Shown here piece after piece: positions 9,661 through 18,613 of a DNA stretch of 64,000 nt. Location: NCBI GenBank assembly GCA_963836375.1, contig CAWIJK010000004.1:248001-312000 (forward strand). Direction: 5' to 3'. Under the pieces are notes generated by a model that did no database searches, was not told the origin of the DNA, and saw only the letters and a list, made by a program, of their open reading frames with translations. The position numbers and the translations under genes were made by a program. Each line of letters opens with the position of its first letter. Within the stretch, counting starts at the first letter, position 1. The stretch is from CAWIJK01 sp963836375. GTDB taxonomy: Bacteria; Actinomycetota; Acidimicrobiia; Acidimicrobiales; RAAP-2.

Positions 9661-11499
9661 ATGGCAGCGGCAGCCCGGGGCGTCGCCCGCGTCGTCCCGC
9701 GGGACCCCGAGGCCGCCGCGGTGGGCCGCCCGCCCCCGGGCGCCGGGCGGCCCGAGGGCGCTGCCGGGCCGGGCCCGACCGGGCCCCGACACGCCGCGGC
9801 GGCCCGGGGGCCGGGCTCGCTTCTCAGCGGCCTGCAGTGGGCCGTCGTGCTGACGGCTGCGGTCACGCTCGTCAACGCCCTGTGGGTCCTGCGCGACAGC
9901 ACGGCGCCGTCGTGGGACCAGTCGCACTACCTCAACCTCACCTGGTACTACCAGCAGGCCCTGGACCATCACGGCCCGGGCGCGCTGTTCCACGCCATCT
10001 ACACGTCGGACCCCGCCCGGGCCCCGCTCCTCTCCGTGCTGATGCTCCCGTTCTCCTACGTGTTCGGCCCGGGGCCGGGGATGGGGCTGGCCCTCGACAC
10101 GGCGCTGTGGCCGGTGCTCCTCCTGAGCGCCGGGGCGGTGGCCAAGGAGCTCTTCGACGACCGGGCCCGGCTGCTGGCGATCGCCGTCCTGGCCCCGATG
10201 CCACTGGTGGTGACGCTCTCGCACAACGTGCTCCAGGACTTCCTCGTCCTCACCCTCACGACACTGGCCGTGTTCCTTCTCCTGCGGTCCCGGCGGTTCT
10301 CGAATCCCACGGCCTGCGTGGGGCTCGGGGTGGTCACCGCACTCGGGCTCCTCACCAAGTTCTCCTTCCCGGTCGGGTTGGTCGGTCCGGCCCTGGTGAC
10401 CCTGGCGGCCGCGGTCGCCGGGTGGCGGCGCGCCCGGCGCGCCGAGGGGGACTGGCGGGCGGCCCGGGTGGGCCTGGGCAACCTGGCCGTGGTGGCGGTG
10501 CTGGCGGTCGTCCCGGCCCTGGCCTGGTACGTCCCGAATTGGTCGGCCACCTTGGCCTACCTGCGGAGCCAGTACACCCCCCAACCCGGGTCGGTGGCCG
10601 ACCCGCTGGGGCCGGCCCACATCGCCACCTTCCTCATCAACACCGGTTCCAACATGGCCTGGCTCACGGTGGGGCTGGCCGTCGTGGTTGGGGTAGCCAG
10701 CCTGCCCCGCCTGGTGCGCTGGGTCGCCCGGCACGGGGCCCGCCGTCACGACGTCTTCACCGCGTTGTTCGTGTCGGCCTGGCTCCTCGTCCCGGTCGCC
10801 GTGGTGATGGCGAGCACGACCCAGGACCCCCGCTACGTGATCGCCGCCTATCCCGCGCTGGCGGTGGGCGTGGCCGGGCTGATCTCGGGCACCGGCCGGC
10901 CGGCCCTGCGGCGGCTGTTCATCGTGCTCGTCGTGGTGGTCGGGGCGATCCAGCTCCTGGAGGTGAACGTCGCCTCCTTCGAGGTCCCCCTGCTGCCGGC
11001 GGCCCTCTCGGCTGTGACCCCCTACGGGACCATCACCGTCCAGCTGGCCGGGGCCGACGGGCCGGCTGTCCCCCCGTTGTCCCGCAACTACACCCTCGAC
11101 GTCCTCGAGTACCTCGAGTCGAAGAGCCGAGGGCCCGGCGCCAGGATCGAGCCGAAGGTGATCGACATCGCCGAGCTGCACCCGTACATGAACGGCAACG
11201 ACCTCACCTACTACGCCCTCGTCCGACACGATCCGTTCACCTTCGTCACCCTGGACACCGCCATGAGCCCGGCGGCCCTGGCCGCGTCGATCCGCGCGTC
11301 CGACTTCGTCCTCTACATCCACCAGGCGCCGCTGGGTGGGCCCGGGACGTCGGGTCGGATCGGGGAGCTGAACGGGTCGGCCGCGGCCCGGTCGATGACC
11401 CCGGCGATGTTCGCGCTGTTCAGGCCGGACCCCCGGCGGATCTTCGTCGGCACCGGCACCGACGAGGGCCCCTTCGTGGCCGTCCTCCAGCGGCGCTGA
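9661..11499 (+). CDS. Polytopic membrane glycosyltransferase, GT39/ArnT-like
   Basis: About 612 residues. After an Ala/Pro/Gly-rich cytoplasmic leader the protein shows a first membrane helix (LQWAVVLTAAVTLVNALWVL) directly followed by the acidic loop SWDQSHYLNLTWYY. This is the layout of GT-C enzymes such as ArnT/PMT, where an Asp in the first loop is catalytic. About ten further hydrophobic segments follow, then a soluble C-terminal region of about 170 residues. Such enzymes use polyprenyl-phosphate sugars on the outer face. ATG 9661 is preferred; GTG 9637 is in frame upstream. The epimerase and GT4 genes downstream suggest a small envelope-glycan locus. Confidence 0.78.
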   Translation: MAAAARGVARVVPRDPEAAAVGRPPPGAGRPEGAAGPGPTGPRHAAAARGPGSLLSGLQWAVVLTAAVTLVNALWVLRDSTAPSWDQSHYLNLTWYYQQALDHHGPGALFHAIYTSDPARAPLLSVLMLPFSYVFGPGPGMGLALDTALWPVLLLSAGAVAKELFDDRARLLAIAVLAPMPLVVTLSHNVLQDFLVLTLTTLAVFLLLRSRRFSNPTACVGLGVVTALGLLTKFSFPVGLVGPALVTLAAAVAGWRRARRAEGDWRAARVGLGNLAVVAVLAVVPALAWYVPNWSATLAYLRSQYTPQPGSVADPLGPAHIATFLINTGSNMAWLTVGLAVVVGVASLPRLVRWVARHGARRHDVFTALFVSAWLLVPVAVVMASTTQDPRYVIAAYPALAVGVAGLISGTGRPALRRLFIVLVVVVGAIQLLEVNVASFEVPLLPAALSAVTPYGTITVQLAGADGPAVPPLSRNYTLDVLEYLESKSRGPGARIEPKVIDIAELHPYMNGNDLTYYALVRHDPFTFVTLDTAMSPAALAASIRASDFVLYIHQAPLGGPGTSGRIGELNGSAAARSMTPAMFALFRPDPRRIFVGTGTDEGPFVAVLQRR

Positions 11500-11697
11500 G
11501 CGTCGGTCGGCCGCCAGGGTGGCGCAGAGCGGACCCGGTCCCGACGGCGGTTTAGGCTCACGGTCCATGCCGGCGCCCCGACCGCTCCAGCCGTCCCCCG
11601 GCGCCCGGGAGCCCCGCTGCACCCGGCGCTCAGCACCCGATGGGCGCCAGCAGGTCGCCCGGCGGCCCGGTCAGGACGTCGGCGTGAGCGGCGTCGG

Positions 11698-12681
11698 GTG
11701 ACGGCCGCCGGACCACGCGGCGTGGCGGGCGGCGGCCCGGGCCCCCGGGTCCTGGTGCTCGGGGGCACCGGCCTGCTCGGGGCCGAGGTGGCCCGGACCC
11801 TGCTGGCCGAAGGGACCCCGGTCACCGTGGTGGCCCGCCAACCACCGACCGGCCTGCGGGCGGACTGGCTGGCTCCGGCCGAGGTGGTGCTGGGACCGGC
11901 CGACGACCCCTCGGTACTGGCCAAGGCCCTCGAAGGGGTGGGCAGCGTGGTCCACGCCCTCGGGGCCCTCCCCCCGGCCCGGACCGACCGCCACCCCCTC
12001 GAGCACCAGGCCATGGTCGTCCCGACGCTGCTCGGCGTGCTCGACGCCCTGGTCGAGCGGCCGGGGGTCGGCATCACCTATCTGTCTTCGGGCGGCGCCG
12101 TCTACGGCAGCGGCTGCCGGCTCCCGGTGACCGAGGAGAGCCCGTGCCACCCGGTCTCGGCCTACGGCGTCACCAAGCTGACCGCCGAGCACTTCGTCGG
12201 CATGTACGCCGCCGTCCACGGGATCCCGGCCCGGGTCCTGCGGGTGGCCAACGCCTACGGCCCCCTGCAGGCGGCGGGCACGGGGCAGGGGGTGGTGGCC
12301 GCCTTCGTAGCGGCGGCACTGGCCGGCGAACCGGTGCGGGTGTTCGGCGACGGCTCGGTGGTGCGCGACTACGTGGAGGTCTCCGACGTGGCCCGGGCGG
12401 TGAGCCGGCTCCTGGCGCGCGGGGACGGCCCGCTGGTGGTCAACGTCGGCACCGGTGTCGGCCACTCCGTCCGCCAGGTGGCGGGCGTCGTCGAGGACGC
12501 GACGGGCCGCCGCCTCGAGGTCGAATGGGCGCCGACCCGCCGGACGGACGTCGACGCCATCTACCTCGACACGACCCGGCTGGCCGGTCTGATCGAGTGG
12601 GCGCCCACGCCCCTGGCCGAGGGGGTGGCCGGCGTGGTGGCCACCCGCCGGCGACGGGCCGCCGACCGCCCGGTGGCGTGA
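11698..12681 (+). CDS. NAD-dependent epimerase/dehydratase (extended SDR), GalE-like
   Basis: 327 residues. The Rossmann motif GGTGLLGAEVA lies near residue 22, the Ser of the active site in TYLSSGGAVYGSG, and the catalytic Tyr-x3-Lys in AYGVTKLTAE. RVANAYGP and the C-terminal GTGVGHSVRQV are typical of NDP-sugar epimerases and dehydratases. It probably makes a nucleotide sugar for the flanking glycosyltransferases. The 198 bases upstream carry no gene. Its TGA overlaps the GTG of the GT4 gene by 4 bases, so the two are translationally coupled. Exact sugar specificity cannot be read from the sequence. Confidence 0.85.
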   Translation: MTAAGPRGVAGGGPGPRVLVLGGTGLLGAEVARTLLAEGTPVTVVARQPPTGLRADWLAPAEVVLGPADDPSVLAKALEGVGSVVHALGALPPARTDRHPLEHQAMVVPTLLGVLDALVERPGVGITYLSSGGAVYGSGCRLPVTEESPCHPVSAYGVTKLTAEHFVGMYAAVHGIPARVLRVANAYGPLQAAGTGQGVVAAFVAAALAGEPVRVFGDGSVVRDYVEVSDVARAVSRLLARGDGPLVVNVGTGVGHSVRQVAGVVEDATGRRLEVEWAPTRRTDVDAIYLDTTRLAGLIEWAPTPLAEGVAGVVATRRRRAADRPVA

Positions 12682-14868
12682 CGCTGAGCGATCTCGCCGC
12701 CCGGGCCAGGCGGCTGCTGGCGGGTCTGTCCACCCCCCGCCCCCCGGGCCCGGCGAACGGGACCGCCCCGTCCCGGGGCGAGGGGCGGGTCGTCCCCAAC
12801 GCTGCGGGCTCGCCGCTGCGGGGCCACGTCGACGACCCTCTGCCGGGCAGCATCGTGACCGGCGACGCCGTCACGGTCCGGGGTTGGCACCTCTGGGCCG
12901 ACCAGCCGGTGCTCGCCGTCGCCTTCTCGTTGGACGGCCGGGTGGTCGGTCACGCCAGCACCGGCACCGAGCCCCGGGCCGACGTGGCCAAGGCGCTCGG
13001 GGTCGACCGCTTCGCCGAGTCCGGGTGGCACGGCGTGATCAACATCGCCGGGAGGCGCGAGGCGGTGCTCACCGTCGCCGTGTGGCCGGCGCCGGGCGAA
13101 GCACCCGTCGAGCTGGCCCCGCTGCCCTTGCGGGTGTCCGAGGCCCGGTCCGGGCGCCAGCTCGCAGACGACAGGGACGATCGGACCCCGAACCGCTTCC
13201 ACGGCGCCTTGGAACTGCCGGCGGAGTCGGCCATCGACGGCGGCCCGGTCAACTTCGTGGGCTGGGCCCTGACCGACCGGCTGCCCGTCTCGGACGTGGA
13301 GATCCTCGTGAACGGCGCGTCCACCGGACGGGCCCGACTGGGGCTCCAGCGCCCCGACGTGGCCCGCCACTACCGCGCCCCGCACTGCGAGGTGAGCGGG
13401 TTCGAGCACCTGGTCGACCTGTCCCCCGCCGCGTTGGCCGGATCCTCGGCCCGGGTGGAGGTCCGGGCCCGGGTGCTGGGCGGCGGGACCCAGATCGTGG
13501 CCCGGCGCCGCTTCGCCCTGCGCGCCCCGGCAGCCCCCGACGACCGCTCGGAGCGGGCCGCGGTGCTCCGGCACCGCCTGGAGGGGATCCGGGCCACCGC
13601 CCGCCCCGACGGGGACCTCAACCTGGTCGTGTTCACCCACGACCTCGGCTACGGCGGGGGCCAGCTGTGGCTGGCCGAACTGCTCCGGCGGGCCGGTGCC
13701 GGGACCCGCTTCGCCTGCACGGTGGTCTCGCCGGCCGACGGACCCCTCCTGGGCGAATTCGAAGAACGGGGCATCGAGGTCCACGTGACCCAGGAGTACC
13801 CGGTGGGCGACATCGAGCAGTACGAGGGGCGCATCATGGAGACGGCCCAGTGGCTGGCCACCCGCTCGCACAACGCGGCGCTGGTCAACACCTTCGGGTC
13901 GTTCTTCGGCGCCGACGCGGCGACCCGCCTCGGCCTCCCGACCGTCTGGGCCCTCCACGAGAGCTGGCCGCCGTCGCTCATCTGGTCGGTGGCCTACGCC
14001 CCCGGCGCGGTGGACCCGCTCGTCCAGCAGGCGGCCTACGGGGCGTTGCGGGCGACCGGGACACTCGTCTTCGAGGCCGAGCAGACCCGGGCCCAGTACG
14101 AACCGTGGGCCGGGCCCCAGCGCACCGCGGTCGTGCCCTACGGCATCGACGCCACCGGCATCGACCGCTACCTGGCCACGATCACCCGGGCCCAGGCGCG
14201 GCAGGGCGGCCGGCCTGCCCGCGCGGTCCCGGGTCCTGCTGGTCATGGGCACGACCGAGCGGCGCAAGGGCCAGACGGTGCTGGCCGAGGCCTTTGCCCG
14301 GGTCGCCCGCAACCACCCCGACGCCCTGCTGGTCTTCGTCGGCGACACCAAGACCCCCTACGCCGAGTCATTGGCCCGGCTGATCCGCCGCTCGGGCCTC
14401 TCGCGCCAGGCCCGGCTCGTCCCGGTGGTCGAGGACACCTACCGTTGGTACCGGGCGGCCGACCTGTTGATCGGCGCCTCCGACGTCGAGTCCCTCCCCC
14501 GCTCGGTTCTCGAGGCCATGTGCTTCGGTCTCCCGGTCGTGGCCACGTCGGTCTTCGGGCTCCCCGACCTCATCACCGACGGGGAGACCGGCTTCCTCTA
14601 CGAGCCGCTCGACCTCGCCGCCGCGGTGGCGGCCGTCGAACGGGTCCTCGACGTGGGTCCCGACGCGCTGGACCGGGTGGGCGAGGCGGGACGCCGGCTG
14701 GTGGTCGAGCGCTACGACTCGTCGGGCTACGCCGCCGACGTGCTGGCCCTCCTCGAGGGGCTGCGCCGCGATCCCACCGCCACCCCGGGGGTCATCTTGT
14801 CGACCGGGGGACGCCTGGCCGTGGCCGGGGGAGAGGCGACGGCCGGCCCCACAACCGCGGACCGTTAA
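12678..14868 (+). pseudogene. GT4 glycosyltransferase with two N-terminal beta-sandwich modules, one frameshift
   Basis: A protein of about 730 residues read in two frames. From GTG 12678 it has two related modules. Module 1 (about 46-155) contains GHVDDPLPGSIVTGDAV and VRGWHLW. Module 2 (about 170-290) contains GALELPAESAIDGGPVNF and VGWALTD. Both look like repeated carbohydrate-binding or Ig-like sandwiches. The GT-B N-domain follows (VVFTHDLGYGGGQLWLAELL). Near 14200-14220 the frame changes and the catalytic C-domain continues: LLVMGTTERRKGQTVLAEAF, then the donor-site motif SDVESLPRSVLEAMCFGLP. The change equals one extra base inside a G/C run, so the real gene is probably intact. It is the last gene of the envelope-glycan set. 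Confidence 0.78.
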
Positions 14869-14883
14869 CCGAGCACCCGACGG

Positions 14884-15771
14884 TCAGGTCTGCAGCCCGA
14901 CCACCGCTGACGCCAGGCGCTCGGTCTGGTGACGGCGGTCTTCGGCCGGGCGGACCGACCGGAGCACGAACTTGGAGAAGCCGACGGCCACGAACTCCTC
15001 GATGCGCTCGACCAGGGCCCCGTGGCCCACCGGCACCAGGTCATCGAGCGGGCGGCCCTTGGCCAGGACCGTGAGGGCCGCCCGGGCACGATCGTCCAAG
15101 GGCCCGTCGGAATAGCCGATGCTCACCCCGAAGTGCTCGGGGCTGATGGTCCGTCCGGCGTCGGCCGCCGCCTCGTCGATCACCACCCGACCGGCGGTCG
15201 CCTCGGCGGGGGTGCACATCGACGGGAGCCAGCCGTCGGCCAGCCGGCCGCAGCGCACGAGCGAGGCCGGGGCCGTGCCGCCCAGCCAGACGTCGAAAGG
15301 GTCCTGGACCGGCAACGGGCGGAGGACGACGTCGTCGAAGCCGTAGCCGTCCCCCTCGTAGCTCACCGTCTCGCCCGACCACAGCCGGCGCAGCAGGGGC
15401 AGCAGCTCGTCCATCGCCGCTCCCCTCGCCCGGGGGGCCGGGCCGACCGCCCGCCGGTCGGGGCCCCGGGTCAGGCCGGGCACGAAGGTCACCAAGAAGC
15501 GCCCGCCCGACAGGGCGTCGAGGGCCGCCACCTGCTTGGCCAGTCGCAACGGGTTGCGCCCCGGGAGGAGCATGGTCGTCCCGAGCTTGAGCGTCGGGTT
15601 GTGGGCCCCGGCCCAGGCCAACCCGACCAGCGGGTCGAGGGTGGGGGCGCTCAGCACCTCGGGCAGCCACAACGAGTCGAAGCCGAGCTCGACCACGTCG
15701 TCGGCCAGCGCGCACAGCTCGGCCGGCTCGAGGAGGCCCGGGCCCGCACTGAGCCCGATGCGGACCTTCAC
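14884..15771 (-). CDS. LLM-class flavin/F420-dependent oxidoreductase
   Basis: 295-residue luciferase-like monooxygenase fold (TIM barrel) protein. Features: ELGFDSLWLPEV near the N-terminus, KLGTTMLLPGRNPLRLAKQVAALD (strand 4 and cofactor phosphate loop), and GRFLVTFVPG. The motif NPLRLAKQ and the absence of flavin-reductase partners suit coenzyme F420, which is widespread in Actinomycetota, but FMN is not excluded. Substrate unknown. It is convergent with the GT4 gene; 16 bases separate it from the threonine aldolase gene upstream on the same strand. Confidence 0.85.
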   Translation of the reverse strand: MKVRIGLSAGPGLLEPAELCALADDVVELGFDSLWLPEVLSAPTLDPLVGLAWAGAHNPTLKLGTTMLLPGRNPLRLAKQVAALDALSGGRFLVTFVPGLTRGPDRRAVGPAPRARGAAMDELLPLLRRLWSGETVSYEGDGYGFDDVVLRPLPVQDPFDVWLGGTAPASLVRCGRLADGWLPSMCTPAEATAGRVVIDEAAADAGRTISPEHFGVSIGYSDGPLDDRARAALTVLAKGRPLDDLVPVGHGALVERIEEFVAVGFSKFVLRSVRPAEDRRHQTERLASAVVGLQT

Positions 15772-15787
15772 CGGGCCCCCTCCGGGG

Positions 15788-16804
15788 TCACGGGGCGGTC
15801 CGCAGTGCGGCCCGGGCCCGCTCGATGCCGGCGTCGTCCACGTCGCGGTGGGTCACGAAACGCACGACGCCCGGGGCGATCGTCTGCGCCAGGATCCCCT
15901 CACCGGCCAGGTGGTCGAGCAATTTGGCCGGAGCGGGGGGAGAGAAGGTGACGATGTTGGTCCGCACCCGCTCGGGGTCGGCGCCGCCATCGGGGAAGCG
16001 CAGGGCGACGGCCTCGGCCAGGCGGCGGGCCCGGACGTGGTCCTCGGCCAGGCGCTCGACCATCGAGAGGGCCAGCAGCCCGGGGGCGGCCAGCACCCCG
16101 GCCTGGCGCATGGTGCCCCCGAGCCGCTTGCGCTCGACCCTGGCGGCGGCGATCACGTCGAGGGGCCCGGCCAGGAGCGACCCCACCGGTGCGCCCAGGC
16201 CCTTGGAGAGACAGGCCATGACCGTCGTGGCCGGCCCGGAGAGCTCGGCCGCCGGGGTCGCCGTCGCCACCTCGGCGTTGAAGAGGCGGGCCCCGTCGAC
16301 GTGGACGGGGACGCCGAGTGCGGCGGCGGCGACGGACCGCAGGCGCCCGATCGGCCAGGGTGCCCCGCCGGCCGCCATGTGGGTGTTCTCCACGCAGACG
16401 AGCGACACGGCCGGCTGGTGGTGGTCGGCGGCGGCCAGGACGCCGGCGACTTCGTCGGGGGCGATGGTCCCGTCCGCGTCGTCGAGGGTGTGGAACTGGA
16501 TCCCGGCGTTGCGGGGCCCGGCCGCCAGCTCGTAGGCCACGATGTGCTGGCGCCGGCCGGCCAGCACCTCGGTCCCCGGGACGCCCAGGACCTGGAGGGC
16601 CAGCTGGTTCGCCATGACCCCCGAGGGCACGAACAGGGCGGCCGCCTTGCCCACCCGGGCCGCGAAGCGCGCCTCGAGCTCGTTGACGGTGGGGTCCTCG
16701 CCGTAGTCGTCGTCGCCCACGTCGGCACCGGCCATGGCCCGGCGCATCTCGGGTGTGGGCCGGGTGACCGTGTCGCTGCGCAGGTCGACGAGCCCCGAGG
16801 TCAC
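15788..16804 (-). CDS. ltaE: Low-specificity L-threonine aldolase
   Basis: PLP enzyme of the aspartate aminotransferase fold that splits L-threonine or L-allo-threonine into glycine and acetaldehyde. 338 residues, the normal family length. The start LVDLRSDTVTRPTPEMR and the segment GDDDYGEDPTVNELE are diagnostic. The PLP lysine lies in CLSKGLGAPVGSLL, preceded by the VHVDGARLFNA aspartate that binds the pyridine nitrogen. RLGGTMRQAG is also conserved. It may be co-transcribed with the LLM gene downstream. A D-threonine-aldolase-like gene occurs at 37.2 kb. Confidence 0.93.
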   Translation of the reverse strand: MTSGLVDLRSDTVTRPTPEMRRAMAGADVGDDDYGEDPTVNELEARFAARVGKAAALFVPSGVMANQLALQVLGVPGTEVLAGRRQHIVAYELAAGPRNAGIQFHTLDDADGTIAPDEVAGVLAAADHHQPAVSLVCVENTHMAAGGAPWPIGRLRSVAAAALGVPVHVDGARLFNAEVATATPAAELSGPATTVMACLSKGLGAPVGSLLAGPLDVIAAARVERKRLGGTMRQAGVLAAPGLLALSMVERLAEDHVRARRLAEAVALRFPDGGADPERVRTNIVTFSPPAPAKLLDHLAGEGILAQTIAPGVVRFVTHRDVDDAGIERARAALRTAP

Positions 16805-16911
16805 CAGTCGACTCTACCGGGGGCCCTTCACGGTGGCGCCGGCCGCCGTCGCGCCCACAACGGCCCACTGCGTCGGCCCACTCCGTCGAGCGCGGGCGAC
16901 GGCAGTCCGGG

Positions 16912-17565
16912 TCAGCCGGCCAACAAGACCCCGACCGCCTCGGCCACGCTGGCCACCACGACGTCGGGGCGGTATCCGGCCTCCGACCAGCGCCGGCCAC
17001 GGTGGAGCCAGATGGTCGACAGCCCCGCGCCCCGGCCGCCACCAATGTCGGGCCCGGGCGCGTCCCCCACCATCCAGGCCGGCTCAGCACCGTTCGGGTG
17101 CCCCCCGCACCGCTCGATCGCCGCGTCGAAGATCCGCCGGTCGGGTTTGGCCACCCCCACCTCGTCGGAGACGCAGCAGGCGTCGACCAGGCCGGTCAAC
17201 CCGGCCCGGGCAAGTTTGACGTGCTGGGAGGCCGGGCCGTTGGTGACCACCCCGATCCGCCAGCCGGCGCCGCGCAGGCGAACGATGGCCTCGGTGACCC
17301 CGGGGTCCGGGGAGAACTGGTCCACGTACTCGACCCGGTAGGTCCGGACCAGCGCGTCGACCGGCTCGTCGATGCCGAACTCCTCGCGGGCCGCGGCGAA
17401 GACGACCTCGCGCCGGGCGAACCCGTCCTCGTCAGCCTCGCAGAGAAAGGCCACGCCGGGTGCGCCCAGCCCGTAGCGCTCGGCGAAGGATTCGGCCCAG
17501 CGGCGGTGGGCCGCCACCCGGTCGACCAGCGTGTTGTCGAGATCGAACAGGGCGAGGGGTTCCAC
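16912..17565 (-). CDS. HAD-superfamily phosphatase
   Basis: 217 residues from GTG 17565. HAD motif I FDLDNTLVDR lies at the N-terminus, motif II is VVTNGP, motif III is VGVAKPDRRIFDAA and motif IV is MVGDAPGPDIGGGRGAG. The helical cap after motif I makes it a subfamily I (haloacid dehalogenase/YjjG-like) enzyme, probably a phosphatase of small metabolites or nucleotides. The divergent thioesterase gene begins about 55 bases away. GTG 17583 is an alternative start but adds residues before the motif I strand. Confidence 0.88.
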   Translation of the reverse strand: MEPLALFDLDNTLVDRVAAHRRWAESFAERYGLGAPGVAFLCEADEDGFARREVVFAAAREEFGIDEPVDALVRTYRVEYVDQFSPDPGVTEAIVRLRGAGWRIGVVTNGPASQHVKLARAGLTGLVDACCVSDEVGVAKPDRRIFDAAIERCGGHPNGAEPAWMVGDAPGPDIGGGRGAGLSTIWLHRGRRWSEAGYRPDVVVASVAEAVGVLLAG

Positions 17566-17619
17566 GGCGCCATTGTGGCCGACCCGGCGACGGTGCGGTG
17601 CCCGTAAGCTCCTCGGCCG

Positions 17620-18133
17620 ATGCCCAGCCGCGACGCCCGGTGAAGGCCCGGGAGGTGACCGGGGCCTGGGGCCCGACGGCTTCGCCGAGCGCGGCGTCAA
17701 CGGCCTGCTCGGGGTCGAGGTGCTGGAGGCCTCGCCCGAACGGGTGGTGCTCAGCCTGCCGGTGGACCACAGGGTCCACCAGCCCTACGGGATCCTCCAC
17801 GGGGGGGTGTCGGCCCTCCTGGCCGAGTCGGCCGCCAGCTTCGGGGCGTCCCTGGCCGCCGGGCCGGACCGACGGGTGGTCGGGATCGAGCTCAACATCA
17901 GCCACCTGCGGAGCCTTCGCCGGGGGATCCTGGTGGCCACCGCCACCCCGGTGCGGGCCGGGCGCACGGTCCAGGTCTGGGAGATCCGCCTGACCGACGG
18001 CGACGGGCGGGCCATCAGCCGGGCCCGCTGCACCCTGTCGGTGCTCGACCCAGAGGGGGCCGGGGGACCGGGGGGCCCCGGTGCCCCGGGACCCCCGACG
18101 GGGCCCGCTCCCACCGGCGGGCCCGCCACCTGA
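17620..18133 (+). CDS. PaaI-like hotdog-fold thioesterase, start disturbed by a probable frameshift
   Basis: Acyl-CoA thioesterase of the PaaI/4HBT family. Core sequence: LGPDGFAERGVNGLLG, then LPVDHRVHQPYGILHGGVS with the HGG motif, LAESAASFGASLAAG and the C-terminal strand VARG-like segment SRARCTLSVLD. The tail is a Gly/Pro-rich extension. No start codon lies in frame close to the domain. ATG 17620 is one base out of frame and meets a TGA at 17641; removing one base from GCCCGG would join it to the domain. That is the same kind of change seen elsewhere in this half of the window. TTG 17573 is the only other in-frame option I see. Confidence 0.75.
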
Positions 18134-18613
18134 GCACCCCCGGGTGGGCGCCGGGGGCGGATCGACTTGCCCTCGGCGTCCGGGGGCATAGGATTGGTCG
18201 GTGCCCGTGGTACGACCCATCGGCGAGCTCGGGTCCCTCGGGCGAAGGCTCCCCACCGCCCCGCGCGGTGAATTCCCTGTTCAAACCGGTAGTACCTCCT
18301 ATCCTACCTTAGGTATTACCACCGGTGGTACCGACGCCGCCGCGGGTCCCGGGCCATCGTCGGCCGGGACCGGGGGCGTGGTCGCCCGGACCCTCGGGGC
18401 CACCGGCCGCCGCCCCGGCCATCCCCCGTCGGTGCCCGCCGGGCACCCCCCGTTGCGGCGGGCGCCCGGCGTCGTGCCGGCCGCCGGGGCGCCGGTCATG
18501 GCCGACCGCCCCCCGGCGGAGACGTTCGTTGGGCTCGGCGCCGAGCCCAGTTCCGACCACCCGGTGACCGCGCCGCCCGGCGGGTACCGGCTCGAGCTGG
18601 TGGAGGTGCCGGC
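18134..18613 (+). other. 480-base gap upstream of the thiolase cluster
   Basis: An open frame from 18201 (138 codons) fills most of it, but its composition (long Gly/Pro/Ala runs) and lack of any recognisable domain make it doubtful. Its last 39 codons, from ATG 18498, end in a 4-base ATGA overlap with the thiolase gene, so a short leader peptide or a damaged upstream gene is possible. The AT-richer strip at 18270-18335 holds the palindromes listed separately. Confidence 0.4.
18305..18330. promoter_or_regulatory. Two adjacent palindromes, probable operator of the thiolase cluster
   Basis: TACCTTAGGTA (18305-18315) is an inverted repeat with TACC/GGTA arms. It is followed one base later by the perfect 14-base palindrome TACCACCGGTGGTA (18317-18330). 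A further GGTAGTACC lies at 18288-18296. The strip is distinctly AT-richer than its surroundings. No regulator gene is adjacent, so the binding protein is unknown. It sits about 285 bases upstream of the thiolase start. Confidence 0.5.

Noticed and set aside
12144..15074. Continuous 976-codon open frame
   Set aside because: Only the middle part (12678 to about 14210) is the GT4 gene; the beginning is the epimerase read out of frame and the end is out-of-frame GT4 and antisense LLM.
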